This document shows, one piece after another, positions 41,606 through 53,427 of a stretch of DNA of 64,000 nucleotides. The position numbers were made by a program, and so were the translations under genes. Below the pieces are notes generated by a model. That model made no database searches. It worked only from the letters and a program-made list of their open reading frames with translations, and was not told where the DNA came from. Numbering within the stretch: position 1 is the first letter of the stretch; every line of letters begins with the position of its first letter. This stretch comes from Chlorogloea purpurea SAG 13.99 (GTDB taxonomy: Bacteria > Cyanobacteriota > Cyanobacteriia > Cyanobacteriales > Microcystaceae), in contig JADQBB010000002.1 of NCBI GenBank assembly GCA_016903695.1, forward strand, positions 87,993-151,992. Reading direction: 5' to 3'.

Positions 41606-42214
41606 ATGACCGAATGGATCACTAATACAATGACGGGCATGGGTTATGTGGGTATTGCCCTATTAATGTTTTTAGAAAACTTATTCCCGCCCATTCCTTC
41701 CGAGTTGATCATGCCCTTGGCGGGTTTCACGGTGGCACAAGGCAAGATGCAATTTATCCCCGCCGTTATCGCCGGGATAGTGGGTACTGTCTTGGGTGCT
41801 TTACCTTGGTATTACTTCGGTAAAGGGATCAGCGAGGCGAGATTGGCACTCTTAGCCGATAAATACGGCAAGTGGTTGACGATCTCGGCGAAGGATATTG
41901 AGAAAGCTAATGGCTGGTTCAATCGTCACGGGGCCGGGGCCGTTTTGTTGTGTCGCCTCGTGCCTGGGGTGAGGACTTTGATCTCTTTACCGGCGGGGGT
42001 TAATAATATGCCCATAATTCCTTTTTTACTTTATTCCACGATCGGTACGGCTTTATGGGTTTTATTCCTGACGGGGGCCGGCTATGCTCTGGGGAATAAG
42101 TACGAATTGGTGGATCAATATCTGGGGCCAGTGTCGAAAATAGTCTTACTAAGTTTAATAATTTGGTTCGGGCTGTGGTTAGTGAGGAAACAAATGGCGA
42201 AAAGGGGTAATTGA
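41606..42214 (+). CDS. DedA-family membrane protein
   Basis: A 202-residue inner-membrane protein of the DedA/VTT superfamily, whose members act in undecaprenyl-phosphate or phospholipid flipping. Motifs include the re-entrant ENLFPPIPSELIMPLAG, the FGKGISEARLALLADKYGKWL loop and the second re-entrant segment NRHGAGAVLLCRLVPGVRTLISLPAG with the essential Arg residues. About four to five hydrophobic segments. It stands alone between ahcY and gcvH. Confidence 0.9.
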   Translation: MTEWITNTMTGMGYVGIALLMFLENLFPPIPSELIMPLAGFTVAQGKMQFIPAVIAGIVGTVLGALPWYYFGKGISEARLALLADKYGKWLTISAKDIEKANGWFNRHGAGAVLLCRLVPGVRTLISLPAGVNNMPIIPFLLYSTIGTALWVLFLTGAGYALGNKYELVDQYLGPVSKIVLLSLIIWFGLWLVRKQMAKRGN

Positions 42215-42288
42215 TCGATAATTTGCCTATTTTCTAAACATAAAACTCGTTGTAAACTTAGCTAGGCTACAGATATGGAAAACGAACA

Positions 42289-42684
42289 ATGGAACTTGAT
42301 TATCCCGATGATTTGAGATACTTGGAATCTCACGAATACGTCAGATTGGATGGGGAAATCGCCACCCTAGGTATTAGCGCTTTCGCCGTTGACCAATTGG
42401 GCGATTTAGTATTTTTGGAACTGCCGGAGTTAGGGGATGCTCTGGAAATAGGAACCTCATTCGGCACGATCGAATCGGTAAAAGCAGTGGAGGATCTCTA
42501 TCCCCCCGTTTCCGGGACGGTGATCGATCGTAACGAGGCCATGATCGAATCCCCCGAATTGATCGGCGATGATCCCTATGGAGAAGGCTGGTTATTGAAG
42601 GTACGGGTAGAAAATCCCGATGATGCCCTCAGCGATACCCTTTCATCGCTCGAATACCGTTCTCAAGTGGAGGGAGAAGGTTAA
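42289..42684 (+). CDS. gcvH: GcvH, glycine cleavage system H protein
   Basis: The lipoyl carrier that shuttles the aminomethyl group between P, T and L proteins, needed for photorespiratory glycine. The lipoylated Lys65 is in [18 protein letters not shown]. The fold motifs [33 protein letters not shown] are complete. Length 131 residues. gcvP and gcvT are not adjacent. Start ATG 42289. Confidence 0.96.
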   Translation: MELDYPDDLRYLESHEYVRLDGEIATLGISAFAVDQLGDLVFLELPELGDALEIGTSFGTIESVKAVEDLYPPVSGTVIDRNEAMIESPELIGDDPYGEGWLLKVRVENPDDALSDTLSSLEYRSQVEGEG

Positions 42685-42834
42685 ATTACTTCAACAATGT
42701 TAACAATAGTAAACGGGTTATGAACATTATGATTAAAAGAGGAGTTAACCCCAGACTCTCTGTAGTGTTCATAATTAAGTAAAAGTAGATTTGACGGGCC
42801 CCCTCTACCGGCACATCTTTCTCTCTCAAAAACC

Positions 42835-44007
42835 ATGCTAAATCCCAATCTGGAAACGATCGAACTTTCCAAAGACGATTATCAACGTTATTCTCGGCAT
42901 ATCATCCTACCTGAAGTAGGTTTAGACGGACAGAAACGCCTGAAGGCGGCCAGCGTCTTGTGTATAGGTACGGGTGGGCTAGGTTCACCCTTGTTACTGT
43001 ATCTGGCGGCCGCCGGTATCGGCCGTATCGGCATCGTCGATTTTGACGTGGTGGATAGTTCCAACTTGCACCGCCAGATCATTCACGGCACCTCCTGGGT
43101 GGGTAAACTCAAAATCGAGTCGGCTAAAAATCGGATTCTGGAAATCAATCCCGATTGCCAAGTGGATTTATACAATACCGCTTTAAGTTCCGCCAACGCC
43201 CTCGATATTGTCGCCCCCTATGATGTAGTGATCGACGGTACGGATAATTTCCCCACCCGTTACCTCACCAATGACGCTTGTGTCTTGTTAGGTAAACCGA
43301 ATGTGTACGGATCTATCTTCCGCTTTGAAGGTCAGGCGACGGTTTTTAATTATCAAGACGGCCCGAACTACCGCGATTTGTACCCGGAGCCACCACCACC
43401 TGGAATGGTCCCTTCCTGCGCCGAAGGTGGGGTTCTCGGTGTACTTTGCGGTATCATCGGCACTATACAAGCGACGGAGGCGATCAAGATCATCCTCGGT
43501 AGCGGCGGCACTCTCAGCGGTCGTTTATTACTGTATAACGCCCTGGAAATGAAGTTCCGGGAGTTGAAATTGCGCCCCAACCCGGAAAGACCGGTGATCG
43601 AAAAACTGATCGATTACGAGCAATTTTGTGGTATACCTCAAGCCAAAGCAGAAGAGGCGAAGGCACAGATGGAATTAGCGGAAATGACGGTGAAGGATTT
43701 AAAAGCGTTGATCGATAACGGCAGCGCTGATTATGTTCTCATCGACGTGCGTAATCCCAATGAATATCAAATCGCTAAGATACCAGGTGCTGTGTTGATC
43801 CCCCTGCCAGATATTGAAGACGGTAGCGCCATCTCTAAAGTCAAAGATTTAGCCGCGGGGCATCGTCTCATCGCCCATTGTAAGATGGGTGGTCGATCGG
43901 CTAAAGCCTTGGCGATCCTTAAAGAGGCCGGGATCGAAGGTACTAATGTTAAAGGTGGGATTACGGCTTGGAGTCGGGAAGTAGATGCCAACGTGCCTGA
44001 ATATTAA
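42835..44007 (+). CDS. moeB: MoeB/ThiF-type adenylyltransferase with rhodanese domain
   Basis: A 390-residue E1-like enzyme. The N-terminal ThiF domain (about 10-245) adenylates the C-terminal glycine of a ubiquitin-like sulfur carrier (MoaD or ThiS): ATP site CIGTGGLGSPLLLYLAAAGIGRIGIVDFDVVDSSNLHRQIIH. The C-terminal rhodanese domain (about 275-388) carries the sulfur-transfer Cys in LIAHCKMGGRSAKAL. This two-domain form (MoeBR/MoeZ type) is standard in cyanobacteria and serves molybdopterin and probably other thio-cofactor synthesis. A terminator follows 8 bp after the stop. Confidence 0.93.
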   Translation: MLNPNLETIELSKDDYQRYSRHIILPEVGLDGQKRLKAASVLCIGTGGLGSPLLLYLAAAGIGRIGIVDFDVVDSSNLHRQIIHGTSWVGKLKIESAKNRILEINPDCQVDLYNTALSSANALDIVAPYDVVIDGTDNFPTRYLTNDACVLLGKPNVYGSIFRFEGQATVFNYQDGPNYRDLYPEPPPPGMVPSCAEGGVLGVLCGIIGTIQATEAIKIILGSGGTLSGRLLLYNALEMKFRELKLRPNPERPVIEKLIDYEQFCGIPQAKAEEAKAQMELAEMTVKDLKALIDNGSADYVLIDVRNPNEYQIAKIPGAVLIPLPDIEDGSAISKVKDLAAGHRLIAHCKMGGRSAKALAILKEAGIEGTNVKGGITAWSREVDANVPEY

Positions 44008-44015
44008 GTTACGAG

Positions 44016-44045
44016 AAGAAGGAAAAAACTTTTTCCTTCTTTTTT
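44016..44045 (+). terminator. Intrinsic terminator after moeB
   Basis: Twelve-base arms AAGAAGGAAAAA / TTTTTCCTTCTT with a 2-nt loop region and a trailing T-run. Rho-independent type. Confidence 0.8.
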
Positions 44046-44106
44046 GAAGCGGATTTGCTACAATCTTGATGTTTTCTAAATTTAATTTCGTAGGGTGAGG
44101 ATAGTG

Positions 44107-44667
44107 ATGAGGAAAATTCTGTGGAAAGCGGGTGTGATTGGTGTAACTGCGATCGTGACCGCGGGCTTATCGGATCTAACTTCGCCTCTAGTTGCCTCAG
44201 CTCAAAGAACCAATCAATTCGATATTTGTATTCGGGAAATAACCTCGACGGGAGTATCGCCAGGGGCGGCCGGCACCGCCTGTTCCGATGCTCTCATACC
44301 GAAAGAATTATCTTTTTGTGTAACTAGAATTAAAAACAAAACTCCCCTACAAGGCGATGATATTCTCCGCGCCTGCTATCAGGTTCGTCGCCCCGTGGAT
44401 TTAGCCAATTGTGTCATAGATATAGCCAGGGTGATCCCGGCCGGTTCCCAAGCCAGGAAACAAGAAGAAAAACCCGCACCTGATGCGAAAAGTCTCTACG
44501 GCCTCACTCTCGATTCTTGTCGCAGAAGTCTTTTACCAGGTAGACATTCCGAGTGCGTCATCGCCGTAAGTCGCGAAAGTAAAGATGCCACTTTAGAAAA
44601 CGCTCTCAATACTTGTTTATCTGCTGAAGATTTCCCCCGGGATCTTTTCCCCAGTTATAGCAATTAA
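44107..44667 (+). CDS. Secreted cysteine-rich hypothetical protein
   Basis: A 186-residue protein with a Sec signal peptide (MRKILWKAGVIGVTAIVTAG ... VASAQ). The mature part holds about nine cysteines in a repeated pattern (FDICIREI ... GTACSDAL, FCVTRI ... ILRACYQV, LANCVIDIA), suggesting a disulfide-bonded helical repeat. Cyanobacterial family of unknown function, periplasmic or lumenal. ATG 44107 is chosen over GTG 44095 because the signal peptide begins there. Confidence 0.7.
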   Translation: MRKILWKAGVIGVTAIVTAGLSDLTSPLVASAQRTNQFDICIREITSTGVSPGAAGTACSDALIPKELSFCVTRIKNKTPLQGDDILRACYQVRRPVDLANCVIDIARVIPAGSQARKQEEKPAPDAKSLYGLTLDSCRRSLLPGRHSECVIAVSRESKDATLENALNTCLSAEDFPRDLFPSYSN

Positions 44668-44738
44668 TTTTCAGCATCCATAGCTGAATGCACTGGTAAA
44701 TTTTTTATAAATTTATTAATTATTACCAAATTTAAAAA

Positions 44739-46679
44739 ATGACAGCTAATTTATTTGATGTTAACTATTATCGCCAGACTAATCCTGACTTAGCAACAAA
44801 AGGAATAATCACCGACCAACAATTAACAGATCATTTTTTTACTTACGGTCTGGACGATAACCGCACTTTCTCCCGCTTCGTCGATCTTGATTATTACCGG
44901 GCCAGTAATCCCGATCTCCCCGCTAACGGTGTCAATACCAATCGAGCCTTATACTTTCATTTAGATAATGAAGGTCTCAAACAAGGAAGAAGATTTTCCA
45001 GGTATACGGATATAAATTTTTATAAACAAGCCAATCAAGATCTCGCGGCTTTCAATAATGAGCAATTATTCGACCATTTACAAGCTTCTGCTCTTAATGA
45101 AGGGCGCAGATTCTCGCCATTTTTCGACTTGGGATTTTACCGGCAAGCTAACCCGAACTTAGCCCCGCTCAATTTCACTCAAACCGAGCTTTTTGACCAT
45201 TTACGCAGTTTCGGTTTAGATGATCCGGGACGGCCCATATCACAATTTTTAAATTTGAATTTTTACAGTGCCACCTATAAAGATTTAGGGATAGCCGGTT
45301 TAGTAACACCACGGCAACTATTTAACCATTTTCAAGATTCTGGTGTTTTCGAGAACCGGAGACCGTCCCCATTCAGCGATATTGATTTTTATCGATACGC
45401 CAATCCCGATTTAGCGGCGGGCCTCGTTAATACCGATTTATTTGGTAATATCAATCTAGAAACTTATCGAAATCTTCAGACGGCAGGATTATTTCAAGGT
45501 AGAAGGCTATCACCATTTATTGATATTAATATTTATCGTCAGTCTAATGCTGATTTATTAGCCGCTAATCTGTCGAACTATAATCTGTTAAATCATTTAG
45601 AAATAAATGGTTTAAAGGAAGAGAGACGGATTTCCAATTCTTTCGACCCGACAATATACAGGGCCAATAACACGGATCTAGCGGGGCTGGGAGGGCCGGG
45701 TTTACTGGATCATTTCGCTATTCACGGCATTGATGAAGGGAGGCCGGGAAATTCTTCGGATATATTCAACCTGAATTTTTACCGTACTAATAACATGGAT
45801 TTGGAAACGGTGGGGATTAACACTAATCGATTAGCTTTAAACCATTATGAAGTTTACGGGTTTAAAGAAATTCGGCGCGCTTCTAATTTACCCTTCCCTG
45901 CTGCGGCGAGGCCAGGCGGTAGCTTGGGCACAGCCGGGAATTTAGGCTTTTTGAGTAGTGACAGAAGTGGTAGTTTAGCCCAGCGACAGTTAGCTAGTAA
46001 TAACGGGCAAAATTACTATCGATTCAATACGGGGGCGGTAACTAACTTGAACGTTCAAGTAACTTCTCTGACAGGGGCTTTGACTTTAGATTTGATATTC
46101 GACGCTAATAATAATGGTCAGGTGGACGCGGGAGAAGTCATGCAAACGAGTACCATCACAGCAGCTAACAGAGGGATTAATCTAGTGGTCGGGGCTGGAA
46201 CTTATTTCGCCCGCGTTACTAATGGTATTAATGGAGTGAATAATTATCGCCTTAACTTCAACGCTAAGGCGGAGGCGGGAATTTCCTTATCGATCGATCC
46301 GGCCAATACTTCAGCTGTTACCGCGAACAGGGCTTTCACCCTAGGCAACCTGAACACCAGTCTACCCATCAAAGATTTTATCGGTAGCAGCGATCGTGAT
46401 GATTATTATTACTTCAGTACCAGTAATCCGAACTTGCAGGTGAACGTCTTCAACTATACAGCCGGGAAAGACGAATTACGGTTAACCATGATTAAAGATG
46501 TGAACGCTAACGGTATAATCGACACACCGGATATTTTCTTTCCCCCCCAGTTATCTACTAGCGCTGGCGTGATCTCCATAAGTGATTTCCCCATTGGCAA
46601 TACTAACTATTTCGTCTTAGTATCAGCGGTTAAACCTAACGTTAATACCGCCTATCAACTGAACTTAATTATTGGCTAA
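44739..46679 (+). CDS. Repeat/PPC-domain protein, paralogue A
   Basis: A 646-residue protein. Residues 1-390 consist of about nine 45-residue repeats, consensus FDLNFYRxxNPDLAxxG...LFDHFxxxGLxEGRRFSP. Such repeats occur in secreted or surface proteins of cyanobacteria and other aquatic bacteria. Two pre-peptidase C-terminal (PPC) beta-sandwich domains follow (about 395-500 and 510-646). They contain EF-hand-like calcium loops DANNNGQVDAGEV and DVNANGIIDTPDI. No protease domain and no classical signal peptide are seen, so export would be non-Sec, for example type I. A close paralogue follows 35 bp downstream. Confidence 0.72.
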   Translation: MTANLFDVNYYRQTNPDLATKGIITDQQLTDHFFTYGLDDNRTFSRFVDLDYYRASNPDLPANGVNTNRALYFHLDNEGLKQGRRFSRYTDINFYKQANQDLAAFNNEQLFDHLQASALNEGRRFSPFFDLGFYRQANPNLAPLNFTQTELFDHLRSFGLDDPGRPISQFLNLNFYSATYKDLGIAGLVTPRQLFNHFQDSGVFENRRPSPFSDIDFYRYANPDLAAGLVNTDLFGNINLETYRNLQTAGLFQGRRLSPFIDINIYRQSNADLLAANLSNYNLLNHLEINGLKEERRISNSFDPTIYRANNTDLAGLGGPGLLDHFAIHGIDEGRPGNSSDIFNLNFYRTNNMDLETVGINTNRLALNHYEVYGFKEIRRASNLPFPAAARPGGSLGTAGNLGFLSSDRSGSLAQRQLASNNGQNYYRFNTGAVTNLNVQVTSLTGALTLDLIFDANNNGQVDAGEVMQTSTITAANRGINLVVGAGTYFARVTNGINGVNNYRLNFNAKAEAGISLSIDPANTSAVTANRAFTLGNLNTSLPIKDFIGSSDRDDYYYFSTSNPNLQVNVFNYTAGKDELRLTMIKDVNANGIIDTPDIFFPPQLSTSAGVISISDFPIGNTNYFVLVSAVKPNVNTAYQLNLIIG

Positions 46680-46714
46680 TATCAACCTAAAACAATTTTT
46701 TACCAGAATTAATT

Positions 46715-48556
46715 ATGAGCGTAAACTTATTCGATGTTAATTTTTACCGTCAAGCTAACCCTGACCTGGTAGCCAATGGGTTAGTAACCGATCAGCAATT
46801 AACGGCTCATTTTTTCCAATACGGGATAGAAGAAAGTTTCCGCAAGTTTTCACCGACAGCGGATTTAAATTTTTATCGTGCCAGTAACCAAGATTTAGCC
46901 AACAATCCCAGTCTTAACACTAACCGCGCGCTCTACGACCACTTATCTAATTATGGCGTTGGAAATGGCAGAGCGTTTTCGCCGTTTTTCAGTATTGGTA
47001 CCTACACCGCCTCGAACCCCGATCTAGTTGATTATGCCATCAACAAATTACAGCTGCCCACTACCGATCTACGTAACGAATTTTATTTCAATCACTTTAA
47101 TGCTTCGGGTTTGACCGAAGGGCGAAATTTTTCTCAATTCGTGGATCTTAACTACTATAAAACCCGCTATTCTGACTTGGCCGCTTTTAATAATAAGCAA
47201 CTCTTGACTCACTTGGAAATAAACGGATTGAACGAGAGCAGGGTATTTTCGCCGGTGGTGGACATGGGTTTTTATTTCGACGCTAACCAGGATTTACGAA
47301 GCGCCTACGGCCCGAATCTAAGCGCGGGATTCCAACACTTACAACTGTTGGGTATTAATGAACAACGTCGTTTTTCTTCCTTCGCGGATTTATCCTTTTA
47401 CCAAGCGGCGAATCAAGATCTAAGAGTAAATATACCCACTTTCAGGGGATTATTCGACCACTTGACCACCTTTGGTATAAATGAGAACCGTCGCTTCTCT
47501 CTTTCCTACGACACGAATTTTTATCGGGCTAGTAACCCGGATTTAGCGCCGAACGGTGTAACCAGTCCCCAACAACTATTACAACACTTTCAAATATACG
47601 GGCTGAGAAATGAGGAAAACAGAACAGCTTCTGACATTTTTAACGCTACAGCTTATTTAGCCACCAGTCCCGATTTACAAGCGGCAGGATTCGATAAGCG
47701 CACGGCACAACAACACTTTGAACGAATCGGTTACATGGAACCATTCCGTAATCCTGGAATCTCTCCATTCCCCCAATTTACTACCACGGGGGACACGATC
47801 GCCACTTCCTCTAATGTGGGCGTGGTTAGTAGTCAGCGGCCCGGCACTCTAACGGCGAGCCTTAACGCTCAAAATAACAAAGATATGTATAAGCTGATCG
47901 TGCCTTTCACCCAAACGGTGAACTTCACGATCAACGGTTACACGGGTAACTTGAACGCCCAATTAATTTATGATGCTAATGGCAACGGGGTGTACGATAG
48001 CGGACTGACCACGGGAGAATCGATCGGCCCCTTCGGCCTACCGAACAATCCCTCCCAGATAGTTTTCAATCGCACTTTGGGAGCGGGAACCTATTATGTA
48101 TTATTGACGGGCGGCACAGGTTTCAATAGTTCCTATAATTTCAGTCTCTCCGCCGATAACTTCAATTTAGTTCCTAACTTTAACGTGGGAGATACTTTAG
48201 GGACGGCTTACAATATCGGCACTGTAAGTAATAATATCCAAACCGTAACACAATTCGTCGGATCAACGGACTCGTCGGATATATATAGTTTCAATGTGGC
48301 GAGTTCAAGTAAAGTCAAATTAAATCTAACGGGGCTCACCGGATTGGGGGCCGATCGAGTTAACTTGCAATTAATCCAAGATAGGGATAATAACGGTCAA
48401 ATAGATCCGTTAGACCTCTTAACCAGCGTCATAAGTCGTACCAATAGCACAACCTTGGCGATCGAGCCAAATCTAGTGCCTGGAAATTACTTCGTGCGCG
48501 TCGCCCTCACTCAAACCAACGGCAATACCGGCTATAGTTTATCTTTTAGTACCTAG
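46715..48556 (+). CDS. Repeat/PPC-domain protein, paralogue B
   Basis: A 613-residue paralogue of the preceding protein with the same start (MSVNLFDVNFYRQANPDL), about eight FYRxxNPDL...FxxxGLxExRxFS repeats (residues 1-350) and two PPC-like domains. Their calcium-type loops are DANGNGVYDSG and DRDNNGQIDPLDLL. The tandem arrangement indicates a local duplication; the repeat number differs between copies. Probable extracellular calcium-binding surface proteins, perhaps adhesive. Function not established. Confidence 0.72.
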   Translation: MSVNLFDVNFYRQANPDLVANGLVTDQQLTAHFFQYGIEESFRKFSPTADLNFYRASNQDLANNPSLNTNRALYDHLSNYGVGNGRAFSPFFSIGTYTASNPDLVDYAINKLQLPTTDLRNEFYFNHFNASGLTEGRNFSQFVDLNYYKTRYSDLAAFNNKQLLTHLEINGLNESRVFSPVVDMGFYFDANQDLRSAYGPNLSAGFQHLQLLGINEQRRFSSFADLSFYQAANQDLRVNIPTFRGLFDHLTTFGINENRRFSLSYDTNFYRASNPDLAPNGVTSPQQLLQHFQIYGLRNEENRTASDIFNATAYLATSPDLQAAGFDKRTAQQHFERIGYMEPFRNPGISPFPQFTTTGDTIATSSNVGVVSSQRPGTLTASLNAQNNKDMYKLIVPFTQTVNFTINGYTGNLNAQLIYDANGNGVYDSGLTTGESIGPFGLPNNPSQIVFNRTLGAGTYYVLLTGGTGFNSSYNFSLSADNFNLVPNFNVGDTLGTAYNIGTVSNNIQTVTQFVGSTDSSDIYSFNVASSSKVKLNLTGLTGLGADRVNLQLIQDRDNNGQIDPLDLLTSVISRTNSTTLAIEPNLVPGNYFVRVALTQTNGNTGYSLSFST

Positions 48557-48593
48557 TGGCTAGTTACTAACATAATTTAGTTTAAAACCATAA

Positions 48594-50327
<1,734 letters not shown>

Positions 50328-50370
50328 GAGTGAGAATCGAGACCAGTTTTCTAGGCTCCCGATTCCCCAC

Positions 50371-51429
50371 TTATCCGTAAACTTGAGAGTAATATTTTTG
50401 ATAGTCGGGAGATAGGAGGGGTTGCCACCAATTTTGATTATGGAGATACCAGAGGATAGTTTTTCTCAAACCCTCCCTGACTGTTTCTTGAGGTTGCCAG
50501 CCTAACTGGTTGCGGATTTTGCTAGCGTCGATCGCGTAACGTCGATCGTGTCCAGGTCTATCTTTGACGAAAGTGATCAACTGTTTTGCGGGTTTCACGG
50601 GTAAATCAGGGGCCAATTCATCCATCAACTCGCACAACATCCCCACCAAGTCGATATTCTTCACCTCGTTATTGCCGCCGATATTATAGGTTTCCCCCGG
50701 TAGACCTTTTTGGATTACCGTATCGAGAGCGCGGCAATGGTCTTCTACATACAACCAATCCCGCACGTTCAAACCGTCACCGTATACGGGTAAAGGTTTG
50801 CCCAAGAGAATATTAATACACATCAGGGGGATTAATTTTTCGGGGAAGTGATAGGGGCCGTAGTTATTGGAGCAATTTGTAATGATAGTGGGCATACCGT
50901 AGGTATGATAGTAGGCGCGGGCGAGATGATCGCTACCGGCTTTAGAGGCGGAGTAGGGACTATTGGGGGCGTAGGGAGTGGTTTCGGTAAAGGCGGAGTC
51001 TTCCGGTTCTAAACTGCCGTATACTTCATCTGTGGATACGTGGAGGAAACGGTAATGATCCGGTTTATCCTTACTTAACCAATAGTTGCGGAAGCTTTCT
51101 AGTAGGGTGAAAGTGCCCACCACGTTGGTTTGTACGAAAGCGCCAGGGCCGAGGATCGATCGATCCACATGGGATTCGGCGGCTAGATGGGCTACTGTAT
51201 CGATTTGATGAGATTGTAGTAAATGATCGATCGACTCTCTATCACATATATCCCCTTTGACGAAGAGAAAATTGTCTCTGTCTTTCAAAGAACTTAAATT
51301 ATTAAGATTACCGGCATAAGTTAAAGCATCGAGAACGACCACATAATCATCGGGATAGGTTTCACACCAATGATGGACGAGATTAGAGCCGATAAAACCC
51401 GCACCACCTGTAATTATTATTCTTCTCAT
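50371..51429 (-). CDS. rfbB: RfbB, dTDP-glucose 4,6-dehydratase
   Basis: Second step of dTDP-L-rhamnose synthesis: NAD-dependent dehydration of dTDP-glucose to the 4-keto-6-deoxy sugar. Extended SDR fold with [13 protein letters not shown], catalytic STDEVYGSL and the [20 protein letters not shown]yr-Lys pair. The family marker [18 protein letters not shown] is complete. 352 residues. Last gene of the minus-strand rfbC-D-A-B run, 47 bp after rfbA. Confidence 0.95.
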   Translation of the reverse strand: MRRIIITGGAGFIGSNLVHHWCETYPDDYVVVLDALTYAGNLNNLSSLKDRDNFLFVKGDICDRESIDHLLQSHQIDTVAHLAAESHVDRSILGPGAFVQTNVVGTFTLLESFRNYWLSKDKPDHYRFLHVSTDEVYGSLEPEDSAFTETTPYAPNSPYSASKAGSDHLARAYYHTYGMPTIITNCSNNYGPYHFPEKLIPLMCINILLGKPLPVYGDGLNVRDWLYVEDHCRALDTVIQKGLPGETYNIGGNNEVKNIDLVGMLCELMDELAPDLPVKPAKQLITFVKDRPGHDRRYAIDASKIRNQLGWQPQETVREGLRKTILWYLHNQNWWQPLLSPDYQKYYSQVYG

Positions 51430-51476
51430 GAATTTCCCCCAGTGAATTTTGTCTATTATATTTAAGCGTCTGGTTT

Positions 51477-52550
51477 TTAAACCAGTTCTATATGTGAATC
51501 GTCACCGATCATGAATCTCAGGGCTTTCGGACGCTGGGGGGCTAATTCTAATCTCGCTCTCTGACCCACGACGCTATCAACGATACGCTGCTGAATACCG
51601 ATAACTTTAGCGGATTGGAGTATGACGCTATGTTCGATGTCGGCATCGATAAGAGTAGCTCGATCGGCGATACTACTATAGGGCCCGATAAAACAATTTT
51701 CGATGTGACAATTTTCACCGATAATTACAGGCCCCCGAATAGTGCTATTAATAATTTTCGTACCCTTGCCTATCTGTACCCGTCCGATAGCCGCGCTTTG
51801 AGAGTCTACATCTCCATGAATACCGATCGTCAGACAGGTATCGAGGATGATCCGATTAGCTTCTAACAAGTCATCTTTTTTCCCCGTATCCAACCACCAA
51901 CCTATTAACTGTAGGGCTTCTACAGTTTTTTGCTGGTGAATTAATTCTTGAATGGCATCGGTGATTTCTAATTCTCCCCGGGCCGAGGGTTTGATCGCGG
52001 CTATAGCCGCGTGTATGGCGGGTGAGAAGAAATAAATTCCCACTAAAGCTAAATTGGAGGGCGGGTCTTTCGGTTTTTCAATTAACTGTAAGACTTTGCC
52101 TTTCTCGTCTACCTTAGCCACTCCGAAAGCACTGGGATTGGATACTTTTCTTAATAGAATCAACGCATTTAGATTCTGACTTTTAAACGAGTCTAAGAAA
52201 GGATTTAGATCATCTTCAATCAAGTTATCTCCCAAGTACATGACAAAAGGAGAATGGGCTAAGAAGGGTTGAGCGGTTTTGACGGCGTGGGCTAATCCCA
52301 ATGGTTGTTCTTGTAAAATATAGGTGATGTTAGCGCCGAACTGTTCGCCGTCGCCGGTTTTAATTTTAATTTCTTCTCCTGTTTCCGGGCTGATAATAAT
52401 GCCGATTTCCGTGATGCCCGCAGCCACGATCGCTTCTATCCCATACCATAAAATCGGTTTATTAGCAACAGGTACTAATTGCTTAGCTCCCGTATAAGTT
52501 AGGGGACGCAGACGAGTACCTTTTCCACCCGATAAAATTAATGCTTTCAT
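51477..52550 (-). CDS. rfbA: RfbA, glucose-1-phosphate thymidylyltransferase (long form)
   Basis: Makes dTDP-glucose from dTTP and glucose-1-phosphate. The nucleotidyltransferase signature [21 protein letters not shown] opens the protein, and [14 protein letters not shown] and [19 protein letters not shown] are typical. About 110 extra C-terminal residues form a left-handed beta-helix ([25 protein letters not shown] hexapeptides). This marks the long form rather than the compact RmlA of enterobacteria. Four bp separate it from rfbD. Confidence 0.93.
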   Translation of the reverse strand: MKALILSGGKGTRLRPLTYTGAKQLVPVANKPILWYGIEAIVAAGITEIGIIISPETGEEIKIKTGDGEQFGANITYILQEQPLGLAHAVKTAQPFLAHSPFVMYLGDNLIEDDLNPFLDSFKSQNLNALILLRKVSNPSAFGVAKVDEKGKVLQLIEKPKDPPSNLALVGIYFFSPAIHAAIAAIKPSARGELEITDAIQELIHQQKTVEALQLIGWWLDTGKKDDLLEANRIILDTCLTIGIHGDVDSQSAAIGRVQIGKGTKIINSTIRGPVIIGENCHIENCFIGPYSSIADRATLIDADIEHSVILQSAKVIGIQQRIVDSVVGQRARLELAPQRPKALRFMIGDDSHIELV

Positions 52551-52554
52551 ATAT

Positions 52555-53421
52555 TTAGCTCAATGATTGTTTCAGCATAAGGTTAAGAGAGTCTCGCCAA
52601 TAGGAGGGAGTATAACCCAGTTGAGGAGTAATTTTCTTATCGGATAAAACCGAGTAGGCGGGACGACTTGCCGGGGTGGGATATTCAGCAGTAATAATAG
52701 GAATAACTTCCCGTATTGCTAAAGGATAACCTAATAGTTTCGCTTCTGCGAAAATCGCTTTGGCAAAATCGAACCAACTAGCCACACCGCTATTAGTAAA
52801 GTGATAAATTCCCCCCGGACTATGGAGTAAAGAAGTTATTGCCGTGGCAATATCCGCCGCCCAAGTGGGACTACCTACCTGATCGACTACAACTTTTAAT
52901 TGTTCCCTTTCTTTACCTAGCCTTAACATGGTTTTGACGAAATTTACTTTTCCGTGAACACCATAAACCCAAGCTGTTCTGAGAATAATGGCATTAGCAT
53001 CCGTTTCTAATATTGATTGTTCTCCTGCTAATTTAGATTTACCGTAAACGCCGATCGGATTTGTGTGATCGGTTTCTAAATAGGGAGTATTTTTCGTACC
53101 ATCGAAAACATAATCAGTAGAAATATGAATCAAAGTTGCGTCTAAGTTTTTGGCTTCTTCTGCTAATATACCTGGTGCTGTTGCATTAATGGCAAAAGCT
53201 AAATCAGATTCGGTTTCCGCTTTATCCACGGCGGTATAAGCGGCGGCGTTGATAATATAGTGAGGTTTAATTTCCCTGATTAATTCTCTAATTTTTTGGC
53301 TTTGAGTTAGGTCTAACTCTTCACGACTTATGGAAGTTAGATTGCCCAGAGAAGTCAACAAGGGTTGCAATTCTCGTCCTACCTGCCCGTTAGCACCGAT
53401 CAGCAATATGGATTGGGTCAT
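52555..53421 (-). CDS. rfbD: RfbD, dTDP-4-dehydrorhamnose reductase
   Basis: Final NADPH-dependent reduction to dTDP-L-rhamnose. SDR superfamily: ILLIGANGQVGRELQPLL, INAAAYTAVDKAETESDLAFAIN, HISTDYVFDGT and the Tyr-Lys pair in NPIGVYGKSKLAGEQ, with the family-specific RTAWVYGVHGKVNFVKTML. 288 residues. It sits 6 bp after rfbC. Confidence 0.95.
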   Translation of the reverse strand: MTQSILLIGANGQVGRELQPLLTSLGNLTSISREELDLTQSQKIRELIREIKPHYIINAAAYTAVDKAETESDLAFAINATAPGILAEEAKNLDATLIHISTDYVFDGTKNTPYLETDHTNPIGVYGKSKLAGEQSILETDANAIILRTAWVYGVHGKVNFVKTMLRLGKEREQLKVVVDQVGSPTWAADIATAITSLLHSPGGIYHFTNSGVASWFDFAKAIFAEAKLLGYPLAIREVIPIITAEYPTPASRPAYSVLSDKKITPQLGYTPSYWRDSLNLMLKQSLS

Positions 53422-53427
53422 GATAAT

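Noticed and set aside
42718..42774. TTATGAACA/TGTTCATAA inverted repeat with a 20-codon frame between gcvH and moeB
   Set aside because: Loop is long, the frame has no ribosome site, and there is no conserved feature to support function.
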